A stretch of 64,000 nt of DNA from Nonomuraea thailandensis. Its GTDB lineage: Bacteria > Actinomycetota > Actinomycetes > Streptosporangiales > Streptosporangiaceae. Position 1 is the first letter of the stretch. Every line of letters begins with the position of its first letter. This document shows positions 37,347-46,188 of this stretch, piece after piece. Both the position numbers and the translations under genes were made by a program. Where the stretch lies: contig NZ_JAMZEB010000001.1 in assembly GCF_024172165.1 (NCBI RefSeq), positions 496,001 through 560,000 on the forward strand. The letters run 5' to 3'. The notes under the pieces are model-generated. The model had not been told where the DNA came from, ran no database searches, and was given only the letters and a program-made list of their open reading frames with translations.

Positions 37347-38275
37347 CGCGTGTCCCTCCTCCTGAACAGGCCGAACACGGCGGCGCTGGCCACCATGAGG
37401 AAGGCTGCGAGGATGAAGCTCATTGCGGAGGCCGTCCCCATGTCGAATTGGCGCAGGCCGGTCTCGGCGATCAGGTAGATGGCGGTCTTCGTCTGGTCGG
37501 CAGGCGCGCCCGCGGTGATGAGGTAGGACTGGCCGAACATGTTGGCCGAGGCCAGGATGGTGGCGTTCACCACGAAGATCGTGACCGGGCGCAGGCCCGG
37601 CAGGGTGACCGCGAGGAAGCGCCGCCAGGCGCCGGCACCGTCCACCATGGCGGCCTCGTGCAGCTCACGGGGGATGTCCTGCAGCCCGGCCAGGAAGATG
37701 ACCGAGTTCAGGCCCAGCGTCCACCACACGGTCACGCCGACGAGCGCGATCCACGCCGGCGGGACGTCGGTCGTCCACTGCACGTCCAGGCCGAGGTAGT
37801 GGTTGATCAGCCCGATGTTGCCGTCGAGCAGGTAGCGCCAGAGCAGGCCGACCACCGCGACGCCCAGCACGTAGGGGGCGAAGTAGACGGCGCGGTAGAC
37901 GTTGCGGCCCGTGAAGCGGCCGTTCATCAGCAGAGCCACGAGCAGCGGCAGGACGATGAGGACGGGCACCGACGCGACGGTGAATACGCCGGTGGCCCGC
38001 ATCGCCGTCCAGAAGCGCGACCCGTCGACCCCGGCCGGGTCGAGCAGGTCGGCGTAGTTGGCCAGGCCGACGAAGGGCTTGGCCGGCAGGTTGATGTCCC
38101 ATTCGTGCAGCGATGTCCACAGGCCGAACCCGATGGGCGCGAGCATGAAGACGGCGAACAGCGCCACGTAGGGGGTCAGGAACGCGTACGGCGTCCACCA
38201 CCGCATCCGCCGGGTCCCGCGCCCGGCGGCGGCCTTGGGCGGCGCCGCCGGAGCGGGGTCGAGCACCGTGTTCAC
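37343..38275 (-). CDS. Carbohydrate ABC transporter permease (MalF type)
   Basis: A 310-residue sugar ABC permease with an N-terminal cytoplasmic tail rich in Pro and Ala, then six transmembrane segments. The docking loop is E-L-H-E-A-A-M-V-D-G-A-G-A-W-R-R-F with V-T-L-P-G-L-R-P following, diagnostic of the MalF-like partner in CUT1 systems. The GTG at 38275 overlaps the stop of the binding-protein gene (GTGA). It pairs with the MalG-type permease immediately downstream. Substrate is inferred from the arabinofuranosidase in the same operon. Confidence 0.93.
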   Translation of the reverse strand: MNTVLDPAPAAPPKAAAGRGTRRMRWWTPYAFLTPYVALFAVFMLAPIGFGLWTSLHEWDINLPAKPFVGLANYADLLDPAGVDGSRFWTAMRATGVFTVASVPVLIVLPLLVALLMNGRFTGRNVYRAVYFAPYVLGVAVVGLLWRYLLDGNIGLINHYLGLDVQWTTDVPPAWIALVGVTVWWTLGLNSVIFLAGLQDIPRELHEAAMVDGAGAWRRFLAVTLPGLRPVTIFVVNATILASANMFGQSYLITAGAPADQTKTAIYLIAETGLRQFDMGTASAMSFILAAFLMVASAAVFGLFRRRDTR

Positions 38276-39612
38276 TGCCCGTACTTCCGCTTGTTGTCGG
38301 TGAGGAGCTTGTCCGCGGTCGTGACGCCCTCCTTGAGCGCGTCGGCCGGTTTGGCCTCCTTCAGCACGGCCTTGGCCACGGCCAGCTCCAGCGCCTTGCT
38401 CTGCACGTCGCCCACGCCGGGCAGGGCGGGCAGGAAGTGGAAGGCACTCACGTCGGCGGCCAGCTTGACCTGTGGCAGGTCGGCGACCTCGGGCGCCTGC
38501 CGGGCGGAGTTGCGCGCGGGGATCATGCCCGCTTTGGCCCACTCGGTGGACTGGCGGCTCATGTGGTCGATGAAGACCTTGGCAGCCTGCACCTTGTTGG
38601 CGTCGCGGCCCGCCTGGGAGGTGAGCACGAAGTTGTGCGAGGCGCTCCACACCGCCGCGGTGCCGCCGATCGTGGGGACGGGCGCCAGGCCCCACGTCAG
38701 GGAGGGCGCGTTCGTCTTGAGATCGTTGATCTGCCAGATGCCGTCCCAGGTGAGGCTTACCTTGTCGTTCTTGAAGGCGGCGTACTGGCTGTCGATGGCG
38801 ACCTTTTCGGGGCTGTAGCCCTTGTCGATCTGCTCGACCATCCAGCTCAGCGCCTGCACGCCCTGGTCGGAGCCCCACAGGGCGCGGGCGCCGTCCTCGC
38901 TGTAGAGCTCGCCGCCGAACTGCCACAGCAGGCTCATGAACATTAGGTGCGCGGGCCATTTGTTGGGCATCCAGAACGGGTGGGCGACGCCGGCCTTCTT
39001 CAGCTCGGCCAGTGCGTCTTGGTAGCCGGCGCGGTCGCCGGGCGCCTCCTTCAGGCCGATCTTCTCCAGGTGGGCGGCGTTGTAGTAGTCGCCCAGGCAG
39101 TGCACGTCCAGCGGCACGCTGTAGCGCTTGCCGGAGTAGAGGCCCGCCTGCCACACGGCGGGGATGAAGTCGTCCTCGGTGAGCCGTAGCGCGCCCACGA
39201 CGTCGTCGATGGGGATGAGCACCTGGCGGGCGGCGAAGGTGCCGATCCAGTCGTTGTGGATGATCGCCACGTCGGGGCCCTTGCCGGCGGCGATGGCCGT
39301 GGGCATGGCGGGGTAGAGGTCCTCCCACCGGCGGGTGACGTTGCGCACCTCGATGCGCCCGGCGAACGACTTGTTGAAGGCGTCGAGCATGGTGCGCATG
39401 TGCGGGCCGTCGCCGCCGGTGAAGCCGTTCCAGTACTCGAGGGTGACCTTGGGGCCGGTGTAGTCGCCCCCGGTGAAGGTGGGCGCGGCGGCGGTCGGGG
39501 TGCCGGAGCCGGCGCCGAGGCGGGTGCCGCCGCCGCAGGCGGTCAGCGCGGCGGCGAGTCCGGCCGCTGCGGTCAGCCCCAGGAAGCCGCGGCGGGACAG
39601 GGGGTGGGTCAT
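38272..39612 (-). CDS. Sugar ABC transporter substrate-binding lipoprotein (Tat-type signal)
   Basis: A 446-residue extracellular solute-binding protein (SBP_bac_1). The signal carries a twin-arginine motif S-R-R-G-F-L followed by a hydrophobic stretch and the lipobox L-T-A-C near residue 26, so it is probably a Tat-exported lipoprotein. The mature part has family features such as V-T-L-E-Y-W-N-G-F-T and Y-S-V-P-L-D-V-H. I chose the ATG at 39612, eight bases after GAGGAG, over the GTG at 39621 that overlaps the arabinofuranosidase stop. It should capture arabinose-containing oligosaccharides for the two permeases. Confidence 0.94.
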   Translation of the reverse strand: MTHPLSRRGFLGLTAAAGLAAALTACGGGTRLGAGSGTPTAAAPTFTGGDYTGPKVTLEYWNGFTGGDGPHMRTMLDAFNKSFAGRIEVRNVTRRWEDLYPAMPTAIAAGKGPDVAIIHNDWIGTFAARQVLIPIDDVVGALRLTEDDFIPAVWQAGLYSGKRYSVPLDVHCLGDYYNAAHLEKIGLKEAPGDRAGYQDALAELKKAGVAHPFWMPNKWPAHLMFMSLLWQFGGELYSEDGARALWGSDQGVQALSWMVEQIDKGYSPEKVAIDSQYAAFKNDKVSLTWDGIWQINDLKTNAPSLTWGLAPVPTIGGTAAVWSASHNFVLTSQAGRDANKVQAAKVFIDHMSRQSTEWAKAGMIPARNSARQAPEVADLPQVKLAADVSAFHFLPALPGVGDVQSKALELAVAKAVLKEAKPADALKEGVTTADKLLTDNKRKYGQ

Positions 39613-39617
39613 GGCCT

Positions 39618-41123
39618 TCACTCCTCAGAGGCGAAACGGACCAGGGTCCAGGAGGTGGGGGGAAGGGTGAGCGCGGCCGCCCCGTCCTGGCAGGACAGGC
39701 CGGAGCCGGGACGCGGGACGACGCGCTCGGGCTCGGCGGAGGTGTTGCGCGCGCAGGGGTCGGCGTCGGCCAGCTCCACGTGCTCCACCGGGACGAGCCC
39801 GCGCGGCAGGGCGACCTCCAGGACGCAGGGCCGGTGGCGGTCGCGGTTGACGACGAACAGCGCGATCTCGCCACTGGCCGGGTCGTGCGTGGCCGTCGCG
39901 CAGACCACGGGCACTTCGCCGTGCTTGGCGGTCCGGACGGTAGAGCAGTCGGGCTCCACGCGCAGCACCTGGCCGCGGGCGTGCCGGGCGGTGAGGGCGA
40001 AGGGGTGGAAGATGGTCTGCCGCCAGGCCGGGCCGCCGGGCTCGGTCATGATGGGCGCGATCACGTTGGCGAGCTGGGCCTGGCAGGCGACGCCCACGCG
40101 GTCGGCGTTGCGCAGCAGCGTGATGAGCAGGCTGCCGACCACGACCGCGTCGGTGAGGTCGTAGCTGTCTTCGATGAGCCGCGGATGCCGGGCCCATTCC
40201 AGCCCTGACTCGCCGGGGAAGCGGCTCTGGTACCAGACGTTCCACTCGTCGAAGGAGAGCTTGAGCCGTTTGCGGCTGCGCAGCTTGGCGGCGGTGTGGT
40301 CGGCCGTGGCGGCGATCGAGCGGATCATGTGCTCCATGTCGGCGGCGCTGGCCAGGAAGGAGTCGGCGTCGCCGTCGCCGGGGTCGTAGTAGGCGTGCAG
40401 GGAGATGTAGTCCACCAGTTCGTAGGTCTCCTCCAGGACCTCGGCCTCCCACGCGCCGAACGTCGGGATGGAGCTGTTGGAGCTGCCGCAGGCCACCAGG
40501 GCCAGGCCGGGGTCGAGCCGGTTGAGCGCCCGGGCGGTCTCGGCGGCGAGCCTGCCGTACTCCCGGGCCGTCTTGTGGCCCATCTGCCAGGGGCCGTCCA
40601 GCTCGTTGCCCAGGCACCACAGGCGGATGTCGTGCGGCTTGTCGGCGCCGTGCGCGCGGCGCAGCTCCGACATGCGGGTGCCGCCGGGGTGGTTCGCATA
40701 TTCGACGAGCTGCAGTGCCTCGGCGACGCCGCGGGTGCCGAGGTTGAGCGCCATCATGGGCTCCACGCCGGCCTTGGCGGCCCAGGCCATGAACTCGTTG
40801 AGGCCGAAGCTGTTGTCCTCGATGCTTCGCCAGGCCAGGTCGAGTGTGGTGGGGCGCTGGTCGCGGGGGCCGACGCCGTCCTCCCACCGGTAGTTGGAGA
40901 CGAAGTTCCCGCCCGGGTAGCGCACCAGCGTGACGCCGAGCTCGCGGACGAGGTCCAGGACGTCGGTGCGGAATCCGTCGGCGTCGGCGTGCGGGTGGCC
41001 GGGTTCGAAGATGCCGGTGTACACGCAGCGGCCCATGTGCTCGACGAAGGAGCCGAACAGGCGCGGCTCGACCGGCGCGATGCGGAAGGCTGGGTCGAGG
41101 GCGAGACGGGCGCGATTCGACAC
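39618..41123 (-). CDS. GH51 alpha-L-arabinofuranosidase
   Basis: A 501-residue cytoplasmic glycoside hydrolase of family 51, which releases terminal alpha-L-arabinofuranose from arabino- and arabinoxylo-oligosaccharides. The catalytic acid/base is E174 in L-G-N-E-L-D-G-P-W-Q and the nucleophile E293 in S-F-D-E-W-N-V-W-Y. R-Y-P-G-G-N-F and I-S-L-H-A-Y-Y are standard family blocks, and the C-terminal beta domain spans about 350-500. There is no signal peptide, so uptake precedes cleavage. It is the first gene of the leftward operon, starts with GTG at 41123 and faces a LacI operator. Length matches characterised bacterial enzymes. Confidence 0.96.
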   Translation of the reverse strand: MSNRARLALDPAFRIAPVEPRLFGSFVEHMGRCVYTGIFEPGHPHADADGFRTDVLDLVRELGVTLVRYPGGNFVSNYRWEDGVGPRDQRPTTLDLAWRSIEDNSFGLNEFMAWAAKAGVEPMMALNLGTRGVAEALQLVEYANHPGGTRMSELRRAHGADKPHDIRLWCLGNELDGPWQMGHKTAREYGRLAAETARALNRLDPGLALVACGSSNSSIPTFGAWEAEVLEETYELVDYISLHAYYDPGDGDADSFLASAADMEHMIRSIAATADHTAAKLRSRKRLKLSFDEWNVWYQSRFPGESGLEWARHPRLIEDSYDLTDAVVVGSLLITLLRNADRVGVACQAQLANVIAPIMTEPGGPAWRQTIFHPFALTARHARGQVLRVEPDCSTVRTAKHGEVPVVCATATHDPASGEIALFVVNRDRHRPCVLEVALPRGLVPVEHVELADADPCARNTSAEPERVVPRPGSGLSCQDGAAALTLPPTSWTLVRFASEE

Positions 41124-41172
41124 AAGGGGACCGTCCTGTTCTGTGCGGCGAACTCCTGTGTGGTGGAGTTCT

Positions 41173-41193
41173 ACAACGTTGTTTCAACGTTGT
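41173..41193. promoter_or_regulatory. Palindromic LacI-family operator
   Basis: Inverted repeat ACAACGTTG-TTT-CAACGTTGT, 9-base perfect arms, with the AACGTT core typical of LacI-family sites. It sits between the divergent arabinofuranosidase operon (50 bases away) and the LacI gene (66 bases away), so the adjacent regulator probably represses both promoters until an arabinose-type sugar binds. Confidence 0.85.
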
Positions 41194-41258
41194 AAACATG
41201 CTGCTGGATCCCGATACCGGGGCGTTACGATCGTCTGCGACGCAGAGAGGGGACCGCG

Positions 41259-42269
41259 ATGGGAGTGAGCCTGCGCGACGTCGCGCAGCTGGCGGGGGTC
41301 TCGGTGAAGACCGTCTCGAACGTGGTCAACGGTTACGCCCACGTCTCGGCCCTGACCCGTGCCAAGGTGGAGCAGGCGCTGGCGCAGCTCGGCTACCAGC
41401 CCAACCTGTCGGCGCGCAACCTGCGCCAGGGGCGCACCGGCGTCATCGCCCTGGCCCTTCCCGAGCTGGACGCGCCCTACTTCGCCGAGCTGTCCAGGTT
41501 CGTCATCAGGGCCGCCGCCGAGCACCGCTGGCTGGTGGTCATCGAGCAGACCGACGGCAGCCTCGCCCGGGAGCGGGAGGTGCTCGACGGCGTGCGCGAC
41601 CACCGCGTCGACGGGCTGATCTTCAGCCCCATCTCGATCGGCGCCGACGAGCTGGCCGCGCGCACCGACGACACCTCGCTCGTGCTGCTCGGCGAACGCA
41701 TCTACGACGGCCCGGCCGACCACGTCGCCATCGACAACGTCCGGGCGGCCCGGGACATCACCGAGCACCTCATCGGCCTCGGCCGGCGGCGGGTGGCCGC
41801 GCTCGGGGTCCAGGACTCCTCGATCAGCGGCACGGCCCCGCTGCGGCTGGCCGGCTACCGCGAGGCGATGGCCGCGCACGGGCTGCCCGAGCTGACCACC
41901 GAGGTGGAGCGCTACCACCGCGCGGAGGGCGCCGCCGCCATGGAGCGCCTGCTGCGCTCGGCGTCCCCGCCCGACGCGGTTTTCTGCTTCAACGACCTGC
42001 TCGCCCTCGGCGCCCTGCGCGCGATCCTGGCGTCGGGGCTGCGGGTGCCGGAGGACATCGCGCTGGCGGGGCTCGACGACATCGAGGACGGGCGTTACAG
42101 CACGCCCACGCTCACCACCGTGGCCCCCGACAAGGCTCAGCTCGCCCGGGTGGCGGTCGACCTGCTCAAGTTGCGCGTCGACGGGCGCTCCGACCGGTCA
42201 CCGCGCGAGATCCGCGCCGACTACCGGCTGATGGTCCGGGAGAGCACGGCCGGCCGCCCCTCCCGCTGA
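41259..42269 (+). CDS. LacI-family transcriptional repressor
   Basis: A 336-residue LacI/GalR regulator with an N-terminal helix-turn-helix (L-R-D-V-A-Q-L-A-G-V-S-V-K-T-V-S-N-V-V-N, about 5-24), hinge helix L-S-A-R-N-L-R-Q-G-R-T-G and a two-lobed sugar-binding domain ending in S-T-P-T-L-T-T-V. The ATG at 41259 follows AGAGAGGGG. It is divergent from the arabinofuranosidase and importer operon, over the palindrome at 41173-41193. The natural reading is a local repressor of arabinoside utilisation that may also control itself. Confidence 0.94.
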   Translation: MGVSLRDVAQLAGVSVKTVSNVVNGYAHVSALTRAKVEQALAQLGYQPNLSARNLRQGRTGVIALALPELDAPYFAELSRFVIRAAAEHRWLVVIEQTDGSLAREREVLDGVRDHRVDGLIFSPISIGADELAARTDDTSLVLLGERIYDGPADHVAIDNVRAARDITEHLIGLGRRRVAALGVQDSSISGTAPLRLAGYREAMAAHGLPELTTEVERYHRAEGAAAMERLLRSASPPDAVFCFNDLLALGALRAILASGLRVPEDIALAGLDDIEDGRYSTPTLTTVAPDKAQLARVAVDLLKLRVDGRSDRSPREIRADYRLMVRESTAGRPSR

Positions 42270-42317
42270 GGCGGCCTCACCGCGCGACCCGGCTGGCGGC
42301 GTTCGATGGTCTCAGCG

Positions 42318-42760
42318 CGGCCAGGCCGACCGCGCATCCTCGAAGTGGGTTTCTACGGCGCCCATGCCTCCGCCCTGCCAGAGCTCGTCGGCCCAGACGG
42401 GCACGTCACCGCCGCTGGAATCGACCCCGAGATCGTCGAACGCGCCCGCACCTCCTTCGCCGACGCCGGATACGGCCGCATCAGTGTGGTCCTTGCCGAT
42501 GGCGCGGAATGGCGTGCCCTTTCGCCGGATCATCGTCACGGTGGCAAGCCTGGACATCCCACCCGCCTGACCGAAGCGACTCACGCGCCATGGCCGGATG
42601 ATCGTACCTGTGTTCCTCAAAGGCGTCACCAGATCCATCGCCTTCGACCGCGCCTGTACTGGCCTGATGGGCCACCGCTACCACCCTTGCCGCTTCCTCC
42701 GCACGCAAGGTACCGGAGCCGCCCCGCGTAGGCCCGCGGGCGGGATCTCGGTGGAGCCGC
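42318..42760 (+). pseudogene. Protein-L-isoaspartate methyltransferase-like remnant
   Basis: Decayed PCMT-family methyltransferase. In one frame I-L-E-V-G-F-Y-G-A-H-A-S-A-L-P-E-L-V-G-P-D-G-H-V and D-P-E-I-V-E-R-A follow the SAM-binding motif order; another frame gives R-R-I-I-V-T-V-A-S-L-D-I-P-P-A; a third gives R-M-I-V-P-V-F-L-K-G-V-T-R-S-I-A-F. Several frameshifts and missing ends make it non-functional. PCMT-like genes are often linked to modified peptide clusters, but nothing of that kind remains here. Confidence 0.7.
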
Positions 42761-42813
42761 GATCGGCGCAAGGCCGGGCCTCCTCGTGGTCCGCGCCGGC
42801 GACTCTTGGATGA

Positions 42814-43224
42814 GCAGCCCCCATACCGCGCTGCCCCTGCGGCGCCACCGTCTTCTGCCAGGAATACAAGTCCAGGTCCGGAGGGCGAACGGAAGGTTGC
42901 AGCGACGAGCCGATCGACGGTGAGGAGGCCACCGACCAGGGCTCCACCCAGTCGTTCCCGCTCCCTGCCACGGGGATGGTGCTGCACTACGGCACCGCGC
43001 AGGCTAAGGTCGCGCACGTCGCAGCGGTACTCATGGAAGGCGGACGGGTCACCGGCACGCTCCAGACACCACAGGGCGCCCCTCAAGCCATCTGGACCGT
43101 GACCGTTCCGGCGGACAAGACGGTGACGGCGCTCGAGTTCGCGAACGACGAGGGCGAGACGATCAAGCGGATTCATCGGCGGCCCGAGGTGGCATCTGAG
43201 GTCAATGCCAGGCCGGTCGGCTGA
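42814..43224 (+). pseudogene. 5'-truncated gene fragment of unknown family
   Basis: An open frame of about 136 codons after a stop at 42811, without a usable start until ATG 42976. The text from G-A-T-V-F-C-Q-E-Y through Q-T-P-Q-G-A-P-Q-A-I-W-T-V-T-V-P-A-D-K-T-V-T reads like genuine protein, so the 5' end was probably lost when the methyltransferase remnant was joined to it. If the ATG at 42976 is used, an 82-residue product remains. Family not recognised. Confidence 0.4.
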
Positions 43225-43226
43225 CT

Positions 43227-43658
43227 GTGGAGATGCCCGGCAAGCTCGACGTGGGGCTCTTCAAGAGCCCTGACAGCATGACCCTCATCTGGACATTGAA
43301 CGGGCAGACCGTGGCCATGAACAGCCTCTCACCCGGCATGGCGGTGATCGAGAGAGGCGGTCCCGACCTCGCGCTGATCGACATGGACGGCAGGCACATA
43401 GACGTGGAGTTGCGAGAGTACAAGGAGCACTGGTTCGGTATCGCCAACACCAAGACCAGGCGTGTCGCGCTGATCTTCAAGGACGGCACATCTGTGAGCG
43501 CCGACACCAGGCCCGACCTGTGGAAGATCGACGGCTTCCGGATGTTCGCCGGGACGCAGCAGCGTACCGACGACCTGCACGCCGAAGGCTTCAAGATCGT
43601 TGGTTACGGCAAGGACGGCAGGGAGCTCTGGCAGGAGAATCACGAACCCACACGCTAG
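43227..43658 (+). CDS. Hypothetical protein
   Basis: A 143-residue soluble protein without signal peptide or membrane segment (M-P-G-K-L-D-V start at the ATG 43233 is an alternative to GTG 43227). It starts two bases past the stop of the preceding fragment. The C-terminal part, A-L-I-F-K-D-G-T-S-V-S-A-D-T-R to V-G-Y-G-K-D-G-R-E-L-W-Q-E, looks beta-rich. No family recognised. It may once have been the C-terminal half of a longer protein together with the fragment at 42814-43224, now separated by a stop and a frame change. Confidence 0.5.
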   Translation: MEMPGKLDVGLFKSPDSMTLIWTLNGQTVAMNSLSPGMAVIERGGPDLALIDMDGRHIDVELREYKEHWFGIANTKTRRVALIFKDGTSVSADTRPDLWKIDGFRMFAGTQQRTDDLHAEGFKIVGYGKDGRELWQENHEPTR

Positions 43659-43688
43659 GAGCGGGGGTTGACACGGAGGGGAGGTTTC

Positions 43689-44571
43689 GTGGGACAAATG
43701 ATCGCGTGCCTGTCCCTGGTGCTGCTGACTTCCTGCGGCTGGTTCACCCAGAGGTCGGCCGGTGGGTCTCATGGTCTTTCGTCTGGGGAGTTCGAGGCTC
43801 GTGCCCGGCAGGTGGCGGAGCGCTGGCAGGGCTCGGCCGACGACCGCGCCTGGCGCGAAGGGTTCGTCGCGCTGGAGGTGCTGAATCCGCACGGATGGAA
43901 CCACGTGAGTCGAATCCCGGCCTGGGTGAACAGAAGCTCGCACAACGGCGCCTGGCGCCTGGCGGCTGGCCGCTCAGCTGCCCACCGATTCTCCGGGCCG
44001 CGCCGACGTGCGATGGCCGGGCGGCGAGGTCTCGCAGGTGCCGCTCATCACGGCGGCGAGCGCGTACGAGACGTTCAGCAAACCGGCCGATCTCATCGAA
44101 GAGGAGTGCCCGGCCACGGGATGCCGACCGCTGCGGGTAACCGGAGCCACGTTGGGCGAGGTCCCGCTGGAGACCAGTCGCGGCACCGTCCAGGTGCCCG
44201 CCTGGCTGTTCACCGTCGAGGGAGTCGAGCACAAGAAGGTCAACGTGGCGGTCGATTCCTCAGCCGTCACCGCCCGTCCCGAGCGGGTGCAGGGGGACGT
44301 CGAAGAGGTGATGGCGTTCGACCTCGTCGCCGGCAAGCCGGATGAGCTGCTTCTGCGCTATGGGTACGGCGCCTGCGACACCTTTGCTGGGACCCGCGCG
44401 TACGAGACCGACCAGCTGGTGGTGGTGGACGTGGACGAGAAGGACCCCAGCTCTGGCAAGCCTTGCCCGTTGATACGCAAGACGGCCACGATCACCGTCA
44501 CGCTCGCCCGACCGCTGGGCGAGCGCCTCGTGCTCGACTCCGGTACGGGGCTGCCGGTGCTGCGGGACTGA
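43689..44571 (+). pseudogene. Frameshifted lipoprotein gene
   Basis: The first part encodes a lipoprotein signal (I-A-C-L-S-L-V-L-L-T-S-C, lipobox Cys near residue 16) and a domain starting S-G-E-F-E-A-R-A-R-Q-V-A-E-R-W-Q-G. Around 43965 the reading frame must change by one base: A-W-R-L-A-A continues as Q-L-P-T-D-S-P-G-R-A-D-V-R-W-P-G-G in the next frame, which stays open to 44571 and contains paired cysteines (E-E-C-P-A-T-G-C). GTG 43689 has GGAGGGGAGG upstream. Restored, it would be a surface lipoprotein of about 290 residues of unknown function. One-base decay or sequence error are both possible. Confidence 0.65.
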
Positions 44572-44891
44572 ACAAGCGCTGAGGGCGCAGCGACCGTACG
44601 CGGTGCTGCCTGGAACTGGCCCGGCTTGGTGGACAGCCGATCTTTGGGCAACCCTGGTTCCCGGCAGAAGGAGCCTGCTGTGTCGAACATCTATCCGCCA
44701 CAGTTTCGCCATCATCGGCGACCCACCAGCATGAGGCAGAAACCGACAAGTTTAATCCGGACGACCATGAGGCCCTAGTTCCGAACTAACTTGTCGAGTC
44801 GCAGGTCACGCCGGACTCCTCCGCAATCACGCAGCGGACCTGACAAGTCGTGTGGTGGCCGGGACTCGGCGGGAGCCCGGAGACGGCTTGC
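44572..44891. other. Intergenic region with an inverted repeat
   Basis: No gene. CGACAAGTT (44744-44752) and AACTTGTCG (44788-44796) form a 9-base perfect inverted repeat with 35 bases between, and TGACAAGTCG recurs at about 44841. These may be the ends of a very small decayed mobile element; nothing is encoded between them. Confidence 0.35.
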
Positions 44892-45710
44892 TCACGCCCC
44901 GTGGCAGCACGGAGCGGCGTTGCCTGGGTGCGCTCCGCGCCCAGGGGTGCCGAGGTCATCGGAGCGTCCGGCTTCGAGGCGCGACCACTGAGCGGTGGGG
45001 CGTCCGTTGGTCCGTATCCTGTTGGCGCCCTCGAAGTGCGGCTGCTGGAGCCAGCCGGTGGGCGAGTCTTCCCATGGCTCCTGGCGTCCGTACACAGTGA
45101 GATCCATGAGCGCGTAGTTGTAATCCACTGCCTCTACACCGCGCCCATTCGTCCAGTAGGTTTCGAAGACGCGGTCGCCGTCGCGGAGATAGCACACCAG
45201 ATGCATCCCGCCGGTGTTGCGCTCACCCAGGAGGGCATCAAGGGCTGCGTGGGCCGAGTACCACGGCATGTCCCACCCCATGAAGTCTCGGTAGCGGATG
45301 CTTTCGTCGTAGGGACCCTGGCACAAGACCGCATACGTGATGTCGCGGGAGTGCAGGTATGACAGTTCCGCGACCTGGGTGTTGTTCCAGGTGCAACCTT
45401 CGCATTGCTCGGCCGCCGGGCGGCCGTGATGCCACATGAAGTAGTAGGCGATGAGCAGCCGCCGCCCGTCAAACGCCTCGAGAAGGGGGATGGACCCATG
45501 AGGCCCCATCAGATGGATGCCGGCGTCTATTACAACCGCCGGTAGACGTCGCCGGGCCGCGGCGATCGCGTCACCTTCCCTCGTATGCCCCTTTTCCCTG
45601 ATCCGCAGCGCGTCCAGCTCGGCCCGCCAGGTCGCCCGGTCGACCACTGCAGGCAGCGCGACCCCGTCGCCGGCCGCCGATACGCTTGTGTTCGCCGTCT
45701 CATTCATCAT
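44892..45710 (-). CDS. DUF899-family thioredoxin-like protein
   Basis: A 272-residue member of the DUF899 family, cytosolic proteins with a thioredoxin-like core. Visible parts are W-R-A-E-L-D-A-L-R-I-R-E-K-G-H-T-R-E-G-D near the N-terminus, L-L-I-A-Y-Y-F-M-W-H, C-E-G-C-T-W near the centre (two cysteines three apart, like a redox C-x-x-C) and F-M-G-W-D-M-P-W-Y-S. The start is the first of two ATGs at 45710. The reaction is unknown for the family. The C-terminal 50 residues after F-E-G-A-N-R are less typical. The SRPBCC/ArsR pair upstream shares the strand but is 118 bases away. Confidence 0.85.
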   Translation of the reverse strand: MMNETANTSVSAAGDGVALPAVVDRATWRAELDALRIREKGHTREGDAIAAARRRLPAVVIDAGIHLMGPHGSIPLLEAFDGRRLLIAYYFMWHHGRPAAEQCEGCTWNNTQVAELSYLHSRDITYAVLCQGPYDESIRYRDFMGWDMPWYSAHAALDALLGERNTGGMHLVCYLRDGDRVFETYWTNGRGVEAVDYNYALMDLTVYGRQEPWEDSPTGWLQQPHFEGANRIRTNGRPTAQWSRLEAGRSDDLGTPGRGAHPGNAAPCCHGA

Positions 45711-45828
45711 GAATGTCTCCGTCCGTTTCTCAGGTCCCGCAGCGGGTCACCTCAAGTTGGGGAACCGCTGCCGGGCTGGGTCGGCGCTGTGGCCGTCTTT
45801 GCACCAGGGGATGGCCCTGGCGCAGGTC

Positions 45829-46188
45829 TTACCGGTCGAGGCGGTTTTTCAGCACTTGAAGAGGGCTGTCCCAGTTACGGGCAAGCGCTGCGAGGAACTG
45901 CTGCGCCACTTGCATCGGGGCGGAGCGTAACCGGTACCGTACCCGGCGCCGCTCTCCGGGCTCTGCGATCACCAGGCCAGCTTCGGCCAGCAGGGCCAGG
46001 TGCTTGGCAATGGCCTGCCGCGTGATCGGCAAGCGGTCGGCCAGGTTCGTGGCGGTGGCCGGGCCGCCTGTGGCCAGCTGAGCCAGGATGGCGCGCCGTG
46101 TCGGGTCGGCCAAGGCGGCGAAGACCTGTCCGGCGATCGCTTCCATGTCGCGGGGCTGGCAACCGGCCGGTGTGTTGTCAGGCGGCAT
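45829..46188 (-). CDS. ArsR-family helix-turn-helix repressor
   Basis: A 119-residue winged-helix regulator of the ArsR/SmtB fold: F-A-A-L-A-D-P-T-R-R-A-I-L-A-Q-L, then the recognition helix region R-Q-A-I-A-K-H-L-A-L-L-A-E-A-G-L-V. The metal-binding cysteines of ArsR are absent, so it is of the non-metal type that usually accompanies SRPBCC proteins. ATG 46188 overlaps the end of the SRPBCC gene by 11 bases. It probably autoregulates this two-gene operon. Confidence 0.92.
   Translation of the reverse strand: MPPDNTPAGCQPRDMEAIAGQVFAALADPTRRAILAQLATGGPATATNLADRLPITRQAIAKHLALLAEAGLVIAEPGERRRVRYRLRSAPMQVAQQFLAALARNWDSPLQVLKNRLDR

Noticed and set aside
37343..39874. 843-codon minus-strand frame
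   Set aside because: Only the last 310 codons (from GTG 38275) encode the permease; the rest is a shadow of the binding-protein gene.
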